Source of the DNA: Salvelinus alpinus
Lineage: Eukaryota > Chordata > Actinopteri > Salmoniformes > Salmonidae
DNA: 64,000 nt
Direction: 5' to 3'
NCBI RefSeq assembly: GCF_045679555.1
Contig: NC_092091.1
Coordinates: forward strand, 84,015,657 to 84,079,656
Positions 12,471-24,355 of the stretch are shown piece by piece. How positions within the stretch are numbered: position 1 is the first letter of the stretch; every line of letters begins with the position of its first letter. The notes under the pieces were generated by a model. The model was not told the origin of the DNA. It did no database searches and saw only the letters and a program-made list of their open reading frames with translations. The translations under genes and the position numbers were made by a program.

Positions 12471-13340
12471 TCTCCCCTCCCCTTCTCTCTCACCTATCTT
12501 GCTCTATGCCCTCCTTTCCCATCTCCCCTCCCTTTCTCTCTCCCCTCCCTTTCTCTCTCCCCTATGCTCTGTCCCCTCCCCTCCTATCTCTCTCCTCTGC
12601 CCTCCCCTCCCCTACTTCCCTCAGCTATGCTCTGTCCCCTCCCCTCCTATCTCTCTCCTCTGCCCTCCCCACCCCCTACTTCCCTCGGCTATGCTCTGTC
12701 CCCTCCCCTCCTCTCTCTCTCCTCTGCCCTCCCCACCCCCTACTTCCCTCGGCTATGCTCTGTCCCCTCCCCTCCTCTCTCTCTCCTCTGCCCTCCCCAC
12801 CCCACCCCCTACTTCCCTCGGCTATGCTCTGTCCCCTCCCCTCCTATCTCTCTCCTCTGCCCTCCCCTCCCCTACTTCCCTCAGCTATGCTCTGTCCCCT
12901 CCCCTCCTATCTCTCTCCTCTGCCCTCCCCACCCCCTACTTCCCTCAGCTATGCTCTGTCCCCTCCCCTCCTCTCTCTCTCCTCTGCCCTCCCCACCCCC
13001 TACTTCCCTCAGCTATGCTCTGTCCCCTCCCCTCCTCTCTCTCTCCTCTGCCCTCCCCACCCCCTACTTCCCTCAGCTATGCTCTGTCCCCTCCCCTCCT
13101 CTCTCTCTCCTCTGCCCTCCCCACCCCCTACTTCCCTCAGCTATGCTCTGTCCCCTACCCTCCTATCTCTCTGCTCTGTCCCCTCCCCTCCTATCTCTCT
13201 CCTCTGCCCTCCCCACCCCCTACTTCCCTCAGCTATGCTCTGTCCCTTCCCCTCCTATCTCTCTCCTCTGCCCTCCCTACCCCCTACTTCCCTCGGCTAT
13301 GCTCTGTCCCCTCCCCTCCTATCTCTCGTTCTCTGTCTCT
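12471..13340. repeat. 64-bp polypyrimidine array
   Basis: About eleven units that each begin CTATGCTCTGTCCCCTCCCC, with a measured 64-bp spacing (for example 12625 to 12689). The array follows the 17-bp array directly and is specific to this block copy; the others have a pure CT run or another unit here. Confidence 0.9.
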
Positions 13341-13344
13341 TCCT

Positions 13345-13758
13345 GACATGTAGCATCAGGCCTGTTGAGCCTGACTCAGGTCACAGACCTCTGGCATCGA
13401 CACTCCCCCTTCTCCTGCTCTAACATAAGACCAATATTAAATAGATACATAATATATACTCTCATTCATTTACATAGACAGATACAATCAATCATTGACA
13501 CACTGAATATACAACAGTCAGATGCATGAAACCATCACATCTTAACTGACATTAGTGCCTGTCCCCAGATGGACAGTTAGGCTACAGTAAAGTACATTTA
13601 CAGGTGATCACATCATTGTCCTGCTTTGAGACACATTTTTACTGTCTGCTTCCAGTTGTATGTTATTTTACTAGCCCTGCAAATGGTAATATATCTTACA
13701 ATATCAAAACATATCTCAGTAACTGTCACAAGTGTATATCAACATATAAGCCTCCTAC
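13345..13758 (-). other. Inverted-repeat motif and intron next to leader exon a
   Basis: Begins with the about 85-bp motif (CCTGACATGTAGCATCAGGC, then GACCTCTGGCATCGACA) that recurs in both orientations around leader modules. It continues through sequence shared by all blocks (CTTAACTGACATTAGTGCCT, CCCCAGATGGACAGTTAGGC) up to the splice donor of leader exon a. On the minus strand this is the start of intron 1. I found no acceptor followed by an open exon. Confidence 0.5.
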
Positions 13759-13849
13759 CTGTGCTCCACAACAGGGTCATCAGTATCACTGCAGGTATCA
13801 TATCTGTCTCTACCTGGGGCTCCACTGAGCGAAACAAGTCTACTGTCAT
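13759..13849 (-). CDS. Leader (signal-peptide) exon, copy a, partial gene
   Basis: Read on the minus strand, an ATG at 13849 opens 30 codons plus one base, then a GTAGGA donor follows. The product begins MTVDLFRSVEPQVETD and continues into MIPAVILMTLLWST, a hydrophobic run that looks like a signal peptide whether the first or the second Met is used. The exon ends in phase 1, as leader exons of immunoglobulin-superfamily genes usually do. Four other copies conserve the second Met, the core and the donor. No body exon lies to the left before the next module, so the gene is not identified. An immune-type receptor is an inference only. Confidence 0.45.
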
Positions 13850-14340
13850 GAAGAGAGGACTGAAGAGTGGAAAATACTGCTTGGCTATATGACTTCTATC
13901 TCTTTACTTCCTGACTTCTATGATGTGACAAACTTAAGCAGATAAGATCAGTTAAACCCACCTACCTACAGGAAATACTGACATTAGAAAAACTCCACAG
14001 GAAACTGCTGGCAGAGCAGTAAAGTTACACATAGCGTCTGCTATACTATCAACTCTAACTTTCTACTGCTTGAGTTCACCTCTTATAAAGGTGTACTGGA
14101 CATCTTGAATAGGGTCTGGATGCCTTATATTGAAAACAGTACAACAAAAGGAGTCTGTATTGAAAAGATGCCCACTTCATGTTTTCAACAGCTGCTGGGT
14201 TGTTCAGTCCTGTCCTGGGGGTCTGCTGTCCTGTGGGTTGTCACTCTGGCCTTGACCTAATATACCTGAAACCAATAATGAATGTTTCACTAAGACCCTA
14301 AAGCTGAGTGGGATGTGTTGGGTTGGGGCTCTGCAGGGCA
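13850..14340 (-). promoter_or_regulatory. Upstream region of leader exon a
   Basis: Conserved sequence on the 5' side (minus sense) of the leader exon, also found beside copies b to e and, without the exon, at 3303, 7926 and 19229. On the minus strand it contains AGGAAGT-type (ETS-like) cores, and some copies also carry an AAGATAAG (GATA-like) core; there is no clear TATA box. Role as a promoter is inferred from position and conservation. The far part includes the CTGCTTGAGTTCACCTCTTA and GTCTGTATTGAAAAGATGCC segments. Confidence 0.4.
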
Positions 14341-14751
14341 GTGGACACATAGGGACAGAACAGAGAGACTCAGCTATATTGTGTGGATGTTATAGAGCTC
14401 TGCAGTACTACTAGGTCATATGAGATGAATTATATGGAGGATGTAATGTAGTGTATATTGTGTAGATGTTAAAGAGATCCACAGTACTACTAGGTCATAT
14501 GAGATGAATTATATGGAGGATGTAATGTAGTGTATATTGTGTGGATGTTGAAGAGCTCTACAGTACTACTAGGTCATATGAGAGGAATTATATGGAGGAT
14601 GTAATGTAGTGTATATTGTGTAGATGTTAACTACAGTACTACTAGGTCATATGAGAGGAATCATGCTTTTTCTGTGTGAATGCATGTTTAGGTGTTTCCA
14701 ATCCTTTCCCTTGGGAAAAATACGTAGTCAAAAAGTAGGAATGAAATTGTG
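14341..14751. repeat. 79-bp tandem repeat and short spacer
   Basis: About three and a half units spaced 79 bp (GTACTACTAGGTCATATGAG marks each; 14405, 14484 and on) to about 14655. Then 100 bp of unique sequence (TTTTTCTGTGTGAATGCATG) leads to the next 39-bp array. No gene. Confidence 0.85.
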
Positions 14752-17700
14752 TTGGAGAGAGAGTTGAGTTATGTGCTAGACTGGTGGGGGTCGGGGAGAG
14801 TTGAGTTATGTACTAGACTGGTGGGGGTTGGGGAGAGAATTGAGTTATGTGCTAGACTGGTGGGGGTCGGGGAGAGAGTTGAGTTAAGTACTAGACTGGT
14901 GGGGGTTGGGGAGAGAATTGAGTTATGTGCTAGACTGGTGGGGGTCAGGAAGAGAGTTGAGTTTTGTACTAGACTGGTGGGGGTCAGGGAGATAGTTGAG
15001 TTATGTACTAGACTGGTGGGGGTCAGGGAGAAAGTTGAGTTATGTACTAGACTGGTGGGGGTCAGGGAGAGAGTTGAGTTATGTACTAGACTGGTTGGGG
15101 TCGGGGAGAGAGTTGAGTTATGTACTAGACTGGTGGGGGTCGGGGAGAGAGTTGAGTTATGTACTAGACAGGCAGGGCACGGGGAGAGAGATGAGTAATA
15201 TCCTAGACTGGTGGGGGTCAGGGAGAGAGTTGAGTTATGTACTAGACTGGGGTGAATCGGGAGGATAATTTAGTTATTGACTAGACTGGTGGGGGTCGGA
15301 GAGAAAGTTGAGTTACTGACTTGACTGGTGGGGGTCAGGGAGAGAGTAGAGTTATGAACTAGACTGGTGGGGGTCATGGATAGAATTGAGTTGTGTACTA
15401 GACTGGTGGGGGTCAGGGAGAGAGTTGAGTTATGTACTAAACCATTTGGGGTGAAGGACAACATTTAGTTATGTACTAGACTGTGGGGGTCGGGCAGAGA
15501 GTTGAGTTATGTACTAGACTGGTGGGGGTCAGGAAGAGAGTTGAGTTATGTACTAGACTGGTGGGGGTCAGGGATAGAGTTGAGCTAGATACAATACTTG
15601 TGGGTGTCAGTGAGAGAGTTGAGTTATGTACTAGACTGGTGTGGGTCGGGGAGATAATTTAATTGTGTTCTAGACTAGTGGGGGTCAGAGAGAGGGTTGA
15701 GTTGTGTACTATACAGGTGGGGGTCAGGGAGAGTTGAGTTATGTACTAGACTCATGGGGGTCAGGGAGAGAGTTGAAGTATGTACTATACAAGTGGGGGT
15801 CGGGGAGAGAGATGAGTAATATGTACTAGACTGGTGGGGTTCGGGGAGAGAGTTGAGTTATGTACTAGACTGGTGGGGGTCAGGGAGAGAGTTGAGTTAT
15901 ATACTAGACTGGTGGGGGTCGGGGAGAGAGTTGAGTTATAAAATGGACTGGTGTGGATCAGGGAGAGAGTTTAGTTATGTACTAGACTGGTGGGGGTCAG
16001 GGAGAGAATTGAGTTATGTACTAGACTGGTTGGGGTCAGGGAGAGAGTTGGGTTATGTACTAGACAGGCAGAGCACGGGGAGAGAGATGAGTAATATGCT
16101 AGAATGGTGGGGGTCAGGGTGAGAGATGAGTAATATGCTAGAATGGTGGGGGTCAGGGAAAGAGTTGAGTTATGTACTAGACTTGGGTGAATCTGGAGGA
16201 TAATTTAGTTATTGACTAGACTGGTGGGGGTCAGGGAGAAAGTTGAGCTACTGACTTGACTGGTGGGGGTCTGGGAGAGAGTAGAGTTATGTACTAGACT
16301 GGTGGGGGTCTGGGAGAGAGTAGAGTTATGTACTAGACTGGTGGGGGTCAGGGAGAGAGTTGAGTTATGTACTAGACTGGTGGGGGTCAGGGAGAGAGTT
16401 GAGTTATGTACTAGACTGGTGGGGGTCAGGGAGAGAGTTGAGTTATGTACTACACTGGTGGGGGTCAAGGAGAGAGTTGAGTTATGTACTAGACTGGTGA
16501 GGGTCAGGGAGAGAGTTGAGTTTCGTACTAGACTGGTGGGGTTCAGGGAGAGAGATGAGTTATGTACTAGACTGGTGGGGTCGGTGAGAGAATTGAGTTA
16601 TATACTAGTCTGGTGGGGGTCAGGGAGAGAGTTGAGTTATGTACTAGACTGGTGGGGGTCAGAGAGAGAGTTGAGTTATGTACTAGACTGGTGGGGGTCG
16701 GTGAGAGAGTTGAGTTATGTTCAAGACTGATGGGGGTCAAGGAGAGAGTTGAGTTATGTACTAGACTGGTGGGGTTTGGGGAGAGGGTTGAGTTATGTAC
16801 TAGACTGGTGGGGATCGGGGAGAGAGTTGAGTTATGTACTAGACTGGTTGGGGTCTGGGAGAGAGTTGAGTTATGTACTAGACTGGTGGGGGTTGGGGAG
16901 AGGGTTGAGTTGTGAACTAGACTGGTATCGGTCAGGGAGAGAGTTGAGTTATGTACTAGACTGGTGGGGGTCGGGAGAGAGTTGAGTTATGTACAAGACT
17001 GGTGGGGGTCGGGGAGAGAGTTGAGTTATGTACTAGACTGGTGGGGGTCAGGGAGAGAGTTGAGTTATGTACTAGACTGGTGGGTGTTGGGGAGAGAGTT
17101 GAGTTATGTACTAGACTGGTGGGGGTCGGGTAGAGAGTTGAGTTGTGTACTAGACTGGATGGGGTCGGGGAGAGAGTTGAGTTATGTGCTAGACTGGTGG
17201 GGGTCGGGGAGAGAGTTGAGTTATGTACTAGACTGGTGGGGGTCAGGGAGAGAGTTGAGTTATGTACTAGACTGGTGGGGGTCAGGGAGAGAGTTGAGTT
17301 ATGTACTAGACTGGTTGGGGTCAGGGAGAGAGTTGAGTAGTATACTAGACTGGTGGGGGTCAGGGAGAGAGTTGAGTTATGTACTAGACTGGTGGGGGTC
17401 GGGAGAGAATTGAGTTATGTACTAGACTGGTGTGGGTCAGGGAGAGAGTTGAGTTATGTACTAGACTGGTTGGGGTCGGGAGAGAATTGAGTTATGTACT
17501 AGACTGGTGGGGGTCAGGGAGAGAGTTGAGTTATGTACTAGACTGGTGGGGGTCAGGGAGAGAGTTGAGTTATGTACTAGACTGGTTGGGGTCGGGAGAG
17601 AATTTAGTTATGTACTAGACTGGTGTGGGTCAGGGAGAGAGATGAGTAGTATACTAGACTGGTGGGGGTCGGGAGAGAATTGAGTTATGTACTAGACTGG

Positions 17701-19228
17701 TGGGGGTCAGGTTGAAAGTTCAGTTATGTACTAGACTGGTGGGGGTCAGGGAGAGAGTTGAGTTATGTACTAGACTGGTGGGGGTCGGGAGAGAATTGAG
17801 TTATGTACTAGACTGGTGGGGGTTGGGGAGAGAGTTGAGTTATGTACTAGACTGGTGGGGGTCAGGGAGAGAGTTGAGTTATGTACTAGACTGGTGTGGG
17901 TCAGGGAGAGAGATGAGTAGTATCCTAGACTGGTGGGGGTCAGGGAGAGAGTTGAGTTATGTACTAGACTGGGGTGAATCGGGAGGATAATTTAGTTATT
18001 GACTAGACTGGTGGGGGTCGGGGAGAAAGTTGAGTTACTGACTTGACTGGTGGGGGTCTGGGAGAGAATGTAGTTATTGACTTGACTGGTTGTGTTCAGG
18101 GAGAGAGTTGAGTTATGTACTTGACACGTGGAGTCATGGAGAGAGTTGAGTTATAAACTAGACTGGTGGGGGTCGGGAGAGAGTTGAGTTATGTACTAGA
18201 CTGGTGGGGGTCAGGGAGAGAGTTGAGTTATGTATTAGACTGTTGGGGGTCAGGGAGAGAGTTGAGGTATGTACTAGACTGGGGTGAATCTGGAGGATAT
18301 TTTAGTTATTGACTAGACTGGTGGGGGTCAGGGAGAAAGTTGAGCTACTGACTTGACTGATGGGGGTCTGGGAGAGAGTTGAGTTATGTACTAGACTGGT
18401 GGGGGTCGGGAGAGAATTGAGTTGTGTACTAGACTGGTGGGGGTCGGGAGAGAGTTGAGTTATGTACTAGACTGGTGGAGTCATGGAGAGAGTTGAGTTA
18501 TATACTAGACTGGTGGGGGTCAGGGAGAGAATTGAGTTATGTACTAGACTGGTGTGGGTCAGGGAGAGAGATGAGTAGTATACTAGACTGGTGGGGGTCA
18601 AGGAGAGAGTTGAGTTATGTACCAGACTGGTGGGGGTCGGGAGAGAGTTGAGTTATGTACTAGACTGGTGGGGTCTAGGAGAGAGTTGAGTTATGTACTA
18701 GACTGGTGGGGGTCGGGAGAGAGTTGAGTTATGTACTAGACTGGTGGGGTCTAGGAGAGAGTTGAGTTATGTACTAGACTGGTTGGGGTCGGGGAGAGAG
18801 TTGAGTTATGTACTAGACAGGCAGGGCACGGGGAGAGAAATGAGTAATATCCTAGACTGGTGGGGGTCAGGGAGAGAGTTGAGTTATGTGCTAGACTGGG
18901 GTGAATCGGGAGGATAATTTAGTTATTGACTAGACTGGTGGGGGTCGGGGAGAAAGTTGAGTTACTGACTTGACTGGTGGGGGTCTGGGAGAGAATGTAG
19001 TTATTGACTTGACTGGTGGTGTTCAGGGAGAGAGTTGAGTTATGTACTAGACACGTGGAGTCATGGAGAGAGTTGAGTTATATACTAGACTGGTGGGGGT
19101 CGGGAGAGAGTGTTGAGTTATTGACTAGACTGGTGGGGGTCAGGGAGAGAGTTGAGTTATGTACTAGACTGGTGGGGGTCAGGGAGAGAGTTGAGTTATG
19201 TACTAGACTGGTGGGGGTCGGGCAGAGA
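14752..19228. repeat. 39-bp minisatellite, array 3
   Basis: About 115 units of the A type. A compound segment (GGGGTGAATC..GGAGGATAATTTAGTTATTGA) recurs at about 15252, 16190, 17975, 18287 and 18902, and once in array 2 at 5350, so multi-unit blocks were copied within and between arrays. Open frames in both directions are artefacts of the period. Confidence 0.95.
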
Positions 19229-19510
19229 GTTTACTGCTAGGCAATATTACTTTTTTCTCATTAGTTCCTTACTTCAATGATGAAAGATAAACTTCTCAGC
19301 ATCTTATCTTTGATCAGTGGTTGAACCTAGCTACCAACAGCAAACTCATGTGTTTTGAAAACCCCCACAGGAAACTGCTCACATGGAAGCAACGTTTCAC
19401 ATAGCGTCTGCTATACTATCAACTATAACTTTCTACTGCTTGAGTCCACCTTTTATAAAGGTGTACTGGACATCTTGAATAGGGTCTGGATGCCTTATAT
19501 TGAAAACAGT
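19229..19510 (-). pseudogene. Promoter-side remnant of the leader module (third copy without leader)
   Basis: Matches 3303-3590 from CTGCTAGGCAATAT through GGATGCCTTATATTGAAAAC. The minisatellite junction lies slightly further in than at 3303 and 7926 (the GGACATAAGAGTGGAACA part is missing), so this copy lost a little more. Confidence 0.55.
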
Positions 19511-20269
<759 letters not shown>

Positions 20270-20442
20270 GTAGAGAACACATGTTGACTCACCCTACTTG
20301 TACAGAAACACCAATGTCAACCTCCCCTTTCATGTATCCTACACGTCTATGACTCTGTCATACAGGACACCATTTTAGTTTTTTTTCTCCTAAGGTACCT
20401 GGATAAAATGCTTGCTGGCTAGCACAACTTCCTGGCATGGGC

Positions 20443-20965
20443 AACGATGTGCCAGGCCAGCTAGTTAACATTAGCCTGCTACATCTAGCTACAGTACATG
20501 TTGAACTTCCATCCTCTTAGGCCAGCTAGTTAACATTAGCCTGCTACATCTAGCTACAGTACATGTTGAACTTCCATCCTCTCAGGCCAGCTAGTTAACA
20601 TTAGCCTGCTACATCTAGCTACAGTACATGTTGAACTTCCACCCTCTCAGGCCAGCTAGTTAACATTAGCCTACTACATCTAGCTACAGTACATGTTGAA
20701 CTTCCATCCTCTCAGGCCAGCTAGTTAACATTAGCCTGCTACATCTAGCTACAGTACATGTTGAACTTCCATCCTCTCAGGCCAGCTAGTTAACATTAGC
20801 CTACTACATCTAGCTACATGTTGAACTTCCATCCTCTCAGGCCAGCTAGTTAACATTAGCCTGCTACATCTAGCTACAGTACATGTTGAACTTCCATCCT
20901 CTCAGGCCAGCTAGTTAACATTAGCCTACTACATCTAGCTACATGTTGAACTTCCATCCTCTCAG
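20443..20965. repeat. 65-bp tandem repeat
   Basis: About eight units of the form CAGGCCAGCTAGTTAACATT then AGCCTGCTACATCTAGCTAC, ending ATGTTGAACTTCCATCCTCT. Two units lack the ACAGT step, giving 60-bp versions. The array sits inside the interspersed-repeat-like region that resumes at 20966. Confidence 0.95.
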
Positions 20966-21354
20966 GTCAGGGGCAAAATGTATGAATTTATGGTTGGATC
21001 AGAATCACCGTTATAATCATTGTCCAGAACCGAGAATTAAAACCACAAGTCCAAATCCCTCCATCCATGGCTAATATAGGAAAGGGACCATTTTAGCTAG
21101 CTGGACAACAATACAATGAGATGCATTCATGTTTTTTTTCAGTCAATTATGACGTCTGGCTTGTGATGTGATTGGTCTGAAGCCAAATCCAACATGGCTT
21201 CCCTTTACACTTTTATTTGGTGCGCCAGGACCAATCACAGCTGAGCTCACTCAGTTTAGCTCAACGCTGATTGGCTATTAACTAATAAAACATTTATCAA
21301 GGGAGGCCAAATGCTCGCTGGTTTCTCTTTCATTCAATGTTGTGGGCAACAATA
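20966..21354. other. Interspersed-repeat-like sequence with CCAAT-type boxes
   Basis: Non-tandem sequence with several CCAAT or inverted ATTGG boxes within about 120 bp (GATTGGTCTG, ACCAATCACAGC, GATTGGCTAT) followed by TAATAAAACATT. This could be the control region of a retroelement or an old promoter. No reading frame supports either, so only the motifs are reported. Confidence 0.3.
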
Positions 21355-21512
21355 TAATAAACCCACACAGTATCTAGAATTACACAGTTATTAAATATTT
21401 ACTGACTAGGAAATATAATAAACCTACACAGTATCTAGAACTACACAATTATTAAATATTTACTGACTAGAAGTATAATAAACCTACACAGTATCTAGAA
21501 CTACACAACTAT
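21355..21512. repeat. About 61-bp repeat, two and a half copies
   Basis: Units contain CACACAGTATCTAGAATTAC, ATTAAATATTTACTGACTAG and ATAATAAACC with small differences. Confidence 0.85.
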
Positions 21513-21559
21513 AAAATCTCAAAGTGAACTTAAATGCTGTTTGGCCCTAAACCGACTAT

Positions 21560-21895
21560 CTGACCACTGTGACTGATAGAAAACAGAGAGAAAAATGGAC
21601 AATGTAGAGACAATGTGAGCATGGCCTTGCTATTGAGAGAGGTTGTCATAGGCAGAGAGAAGACATGCTATGTGCCCACTGCCCACAAAATGAGTTGGAT
21701 ACTGAGCTGTACTTTCTAACCTCCTGCCAAATGTACGACGATATAAGAGACACATATTTCTCTCATATTACAAGGCACCCAAAATAATTTGAAAACAAAT
21801 ATAATATTGACAAGCTCCTGTATATGTTAGGTGAAATACCACAGTGTGCAATCATGTCAGCAGAATGTGACCTGTTGTGATGAGAACAGGGTAAC
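21560..21895 (+). mobile_element. LINE 3'-end fragment (salmonid family), plus orientation
   Basis: Sequence from GACAATGTGAGCATGGCC to GCAGAATGTGACCTGTTG. I recognise it from memory as the non-coding 3' part of a common salmonid LINE. The reverse complement of its ends (AACAGGTCACA and GTGCTCAC-type sequence) adjoins what is seen at 58070-58110 in the opposite orientation, so the two places carry different parts of one family. No coding sequence remains. Confidence 0.5.
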
Positions 21896-22014
21896 CAGTG
21901 GAGAACAAACACCTCAGTAAATAAAACCTAGGACTAGATTTATCACTTTAGTTAATTTCCCTTGACATTTGTACTTCTACTTTTTGTACACACATCTCAC
22001 ACTCTCCTACACAC
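21896..22014. other. Flank shared with the large 28-bp array
   Basis: About 115 bp (GGAGAACAAACACC, CCTAGGACTAGATTTATCAC, TTTTTGTACACACA) that also precedes the 28-bp array at 49826. The minisatellite and its left flank were therefore duplicated together. Confidence 0.75.
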
Positions 22015-22308
22015 ACCAGCTGACCGAGAGGGCCCTAGTGTAGCCGGCTGGCTGAGAGGGCCCTAGTGGAGCAGGCTGGCTGAGAGGGCCCTAGTGGAGC
22101 AGGCTGGCTGAGAGGGCCCTAGTGGAGACGGCTGGCTGAGAGGGCCCTAGTGGAGCCGGCTGGCTGAGAGGACCCTAGTGGAGCAGGCTGGCTGAGAGGG
22201 CCCTAGTGGAGCCGGCTGGCTGAGAGGACCCTAGTGGAGCAGGCTGGCTGAGAGGGCCCTAGTGGAGCAGGCTGGCTGAGAGGGCCTTAGTGGAGCCGGC
22301 TGGTTGCA
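22015..22308. repeat. 28-bp minisatellite, short array (about 10 units)
   Basis: Units GGCTGGCTGAGAGGGCCCTA followed by GTGGAGCA. Same family as the 6.8-kb array at 49826-56605. Its right end cuts abruptly into intron sequence of leader copy b (GCAAATGGTAATATATCTTA), so the array joins block sequence at a rearrangement breakpoint. Confidence 0.95.
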
Positions 22309-22385
22309 AATGGTAATATATCTTACAATATCAAAACATATCTTAGTAACTGTCACCAGTGTCTATCAACATAACAGCATCATAC

Positions 22386-22428
22386 CTGTGCTCCAGAATA
22401 AGATCATCAGTACCACTACAGGTATCAT
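22386..22428 (-). CDS. Leader exon, copy b (upstream Met lost by deletion)
   Basis: The second-Met version of the leader: ATG at 22428, reading MIPVVVLMILFWST plus one base, then a GTATGA donor. A deletion between the two Met codons (the segment with CGCTCAG is missing) puts the first ATG out of frame, yet the inner ATG, hydrophobic core and phase-1 donor are kept. That suggests the inner Met is the functional start. No body exon seen. Confidence 0.4.
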
Positions 22429-22760
22429 ATCTGCCTCTAACTGGGGTTACTGTCATGAAGAGAGGACTGAAGTGTGGAAAATACTGCTAGGCTATATGAC
22501 TTCTATCTCATTACTTCCTAACTTCAATGATGTGAGATAAACTTCTTAGCATCTTATCTTGGATCAGTGGTTGAACACACTACAGCAAACTGAAAAACTC
22601 CACAGGAAACTGCTGACAGAGCAGCAACGTTTCACATAGTGTGTCCTATAATATCACCTCTAACTTTCTACTGCTTGAGTTCACCTCTTACAGAATATTG
22701 GCTTAATGTTCCAGCACCTCAATATAAACAGTACCAGCACCCAAAATGAGTACTGATGAG
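22429..22760 (-). promoter_or_regulatory. Upstream region of leader exon b
   Basis: Same conserved region as beside copies a, c, d and e, including the minus-strand AAGATAAGATG and AGGAAGTAATG stretches. It then changes to ATATTGGCTTAATGTTCCAG and CACCCAAAATGAGTACTGAT, a version shared with copies c and d only. Confidence 0.4.
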
Positions 22761-22959
22761 GTCTCATGTTAGAGCAGGAGAAGGGGGGATGTGGTGTAGA
22801 AGCTAGAGGTCTGTTACCCAAGTCAACTCAACAGGCCTGATGCGATATGTCAAGGTCAGGCTGGACTGGGACAAGAGAGGAACAGGTTATTGGTTATGAT
22901 GACATCACTGGTGAGAAGTCAGTCATGAAAAGATATTCATTTGATTTAAATGTTTGTCT
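22761..22959. repeat. About 85-bp motif in inverted orientation plus GATGACATCACTGG module
   Basis: 22761-22855 is the reverse complement of the motif at 24655-24735 (shared text GGTCTGTTACCCAAGTCAAC). It is followed by the module with TGATGACATCACTGGTGAGA. Copies in the same orientation are at 27161 and 32901, with a partial copy at 61283. Confidence 0.7.
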
Positions 22960-23617
22960 CTCTCTCCTCCCCTGTCTCCTTCTACCAACCCAGTCTGTTA
23001 GTAAGAACTATCTCTCTCTCTCTCCCTCCTCCCCTGTCTCCTCCTCAGTCTGTCAGTGAGTAAGAACTATCTCTCTCTCTCCTATCTCTCTCTCCCTCCT
23101 CCCCTGTCTCCTCCTCAGTCTGTCAGTGAGTAAGAACTATCTCTCTCTCCTATCTCTCTCTCTCTCTCCTCCCCTGTCTACTCCTCAGTCTGTCAGTGAG
23201 TAAGAACTATCTCTCTCTCCTATCTCTCTCTCTCTCCCTCCTCCCCTGTCTCCTCCTCAGTCTGTCAGTGAGTAAGAACTATCTCTCTCTCCTATCTCTC
23301 TCTCTCTCTCCTCCCCTGTCTACTCCTCAGTCTGTCAGTGAGTAAGAACTATCTCTCTCTCCTATCTCTCTCTCTCTCCCTCCTCCCCTGTCTCCTCCTC
23401 AGTCTGTCCGTGAGTAAGAACTATCTGTCTCTCCTATCTCTCTCTCTCTCTCCTCCCCTGTCTCCTCCTCAGTCTGTCAGTGAGTAAGAACTATCTCTCT
23501 CCTATCTCTCTCTCTCTCCCTCCTCCCCTGTCTCCTCCTCAGTCTGCCAGTGAGTAAGAACTATCTCTCTCCTATCTCTCTCTCTCTCCCTCCTCCCCTG
23601 TCTCCTCCTCCGTCTGT
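22960..23617. repeat. About 72-bp polypyrimidine minisatellite, block copy 2
   Basis: Same unit as 8346-9082 (GTAAGAACTATCTCTCTC, CTCCTCCCCTGTCTCCTCCT, CAGTCTGTCAGTG), about nine copies. Confidence 0.9.
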
Positions 23618-24355
23618 CTCCTCCTCCGGTTTCTACGGCCGAGCAGCAGCACACAAGCCTAAGATCAACATGTGCAATGCCAAGCGTCTTCTGGAGTGGA
23701 AACACTTTCTCTGGAGTGATGAATCACGTTTCCCCATCTGGCAGTCAGAACCACAAACCTGGGTTTGGCAGATGCCAGGAGAACGCTACCTGCCCCAAAG
23801 CATAGTGCCAACTGTAAAGTTTGGTGGAGGAGGAATAATGGTCTGGGGTTGTTTTTAATGGATCGTGTTAGGCCCCTTAGTTTCATTGAAGGGAAATCTA
23901 ATCGCTACAGCAGACAATGACATTCTAGACTATTCTGTGCTTCCAACTTTGTGGCAACAGTTTGGGGAAGGCCCTTTCCTGTTTCAGCATGACAATGCCC
24001 CCGTACACAAAGCGAGGTCCATACAGAAATAGTTTGTTGAGATCGATGTGGAAGAACTTTACTGGCCTGCACAGAGTCCTGACCTAAACCCTATTGAATA
24101 CCTTTAGGGATGAATTGAAACGCAGACTGTGAGCCAGGCCTAATCGCCCAACATCAGTGCCCGACCTCACTAATGCTGTTGTGGCTGAATGGAAGCAAGT
24201 CCCCACAGCAATGTTCCAACATCTAGTGGAAACCTTCCCAGAAGACTGGAGGCTGTTATAGCAGCAAAGGGGGACCAACTCCATATTAATACCCATGATT
24301 TTGGAATGAGATGTTAGATGAGCAGGTGTCCACATACTTTTGGTCATGTAGTGTA
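23618..24355 (+). pseudogene. Tc1/mariner transposase relic, block copy 2 (longest)
   Basis: Begins within the catalytic domain at [12 protein letters not shown] and includes [13 protein letters not shown] with the first catalytic [11 protein letters not shown], then [17 protein letters not shown] and stop. The downstream part matches block copy 1, with the same TAA after GCF, the same TAG after SIQK and the same broken EYL codon. The right terminal repeat is intact at 24355. The left end is replaced by the CT array. It cannot encode an active enzyme. Confidence 0.85.

Noticed and set aside
11553-13423. Open frames of about 600 codons rich in Ser, Pro and Leu (also at 24968-26467 and 29834-32107)
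   Set aside because: All plus frames are open because the strand is almost pure pyrimidine and stop codons need purines. No domain or codon bias.
20966-21354. Retroviral-type LTR promoter suggested by CCAAT boxes and an AATAAA-like signal
   Set aside because: No paired repeat, primer-binding site or coding region was found nearby; only the motifs were recorded.
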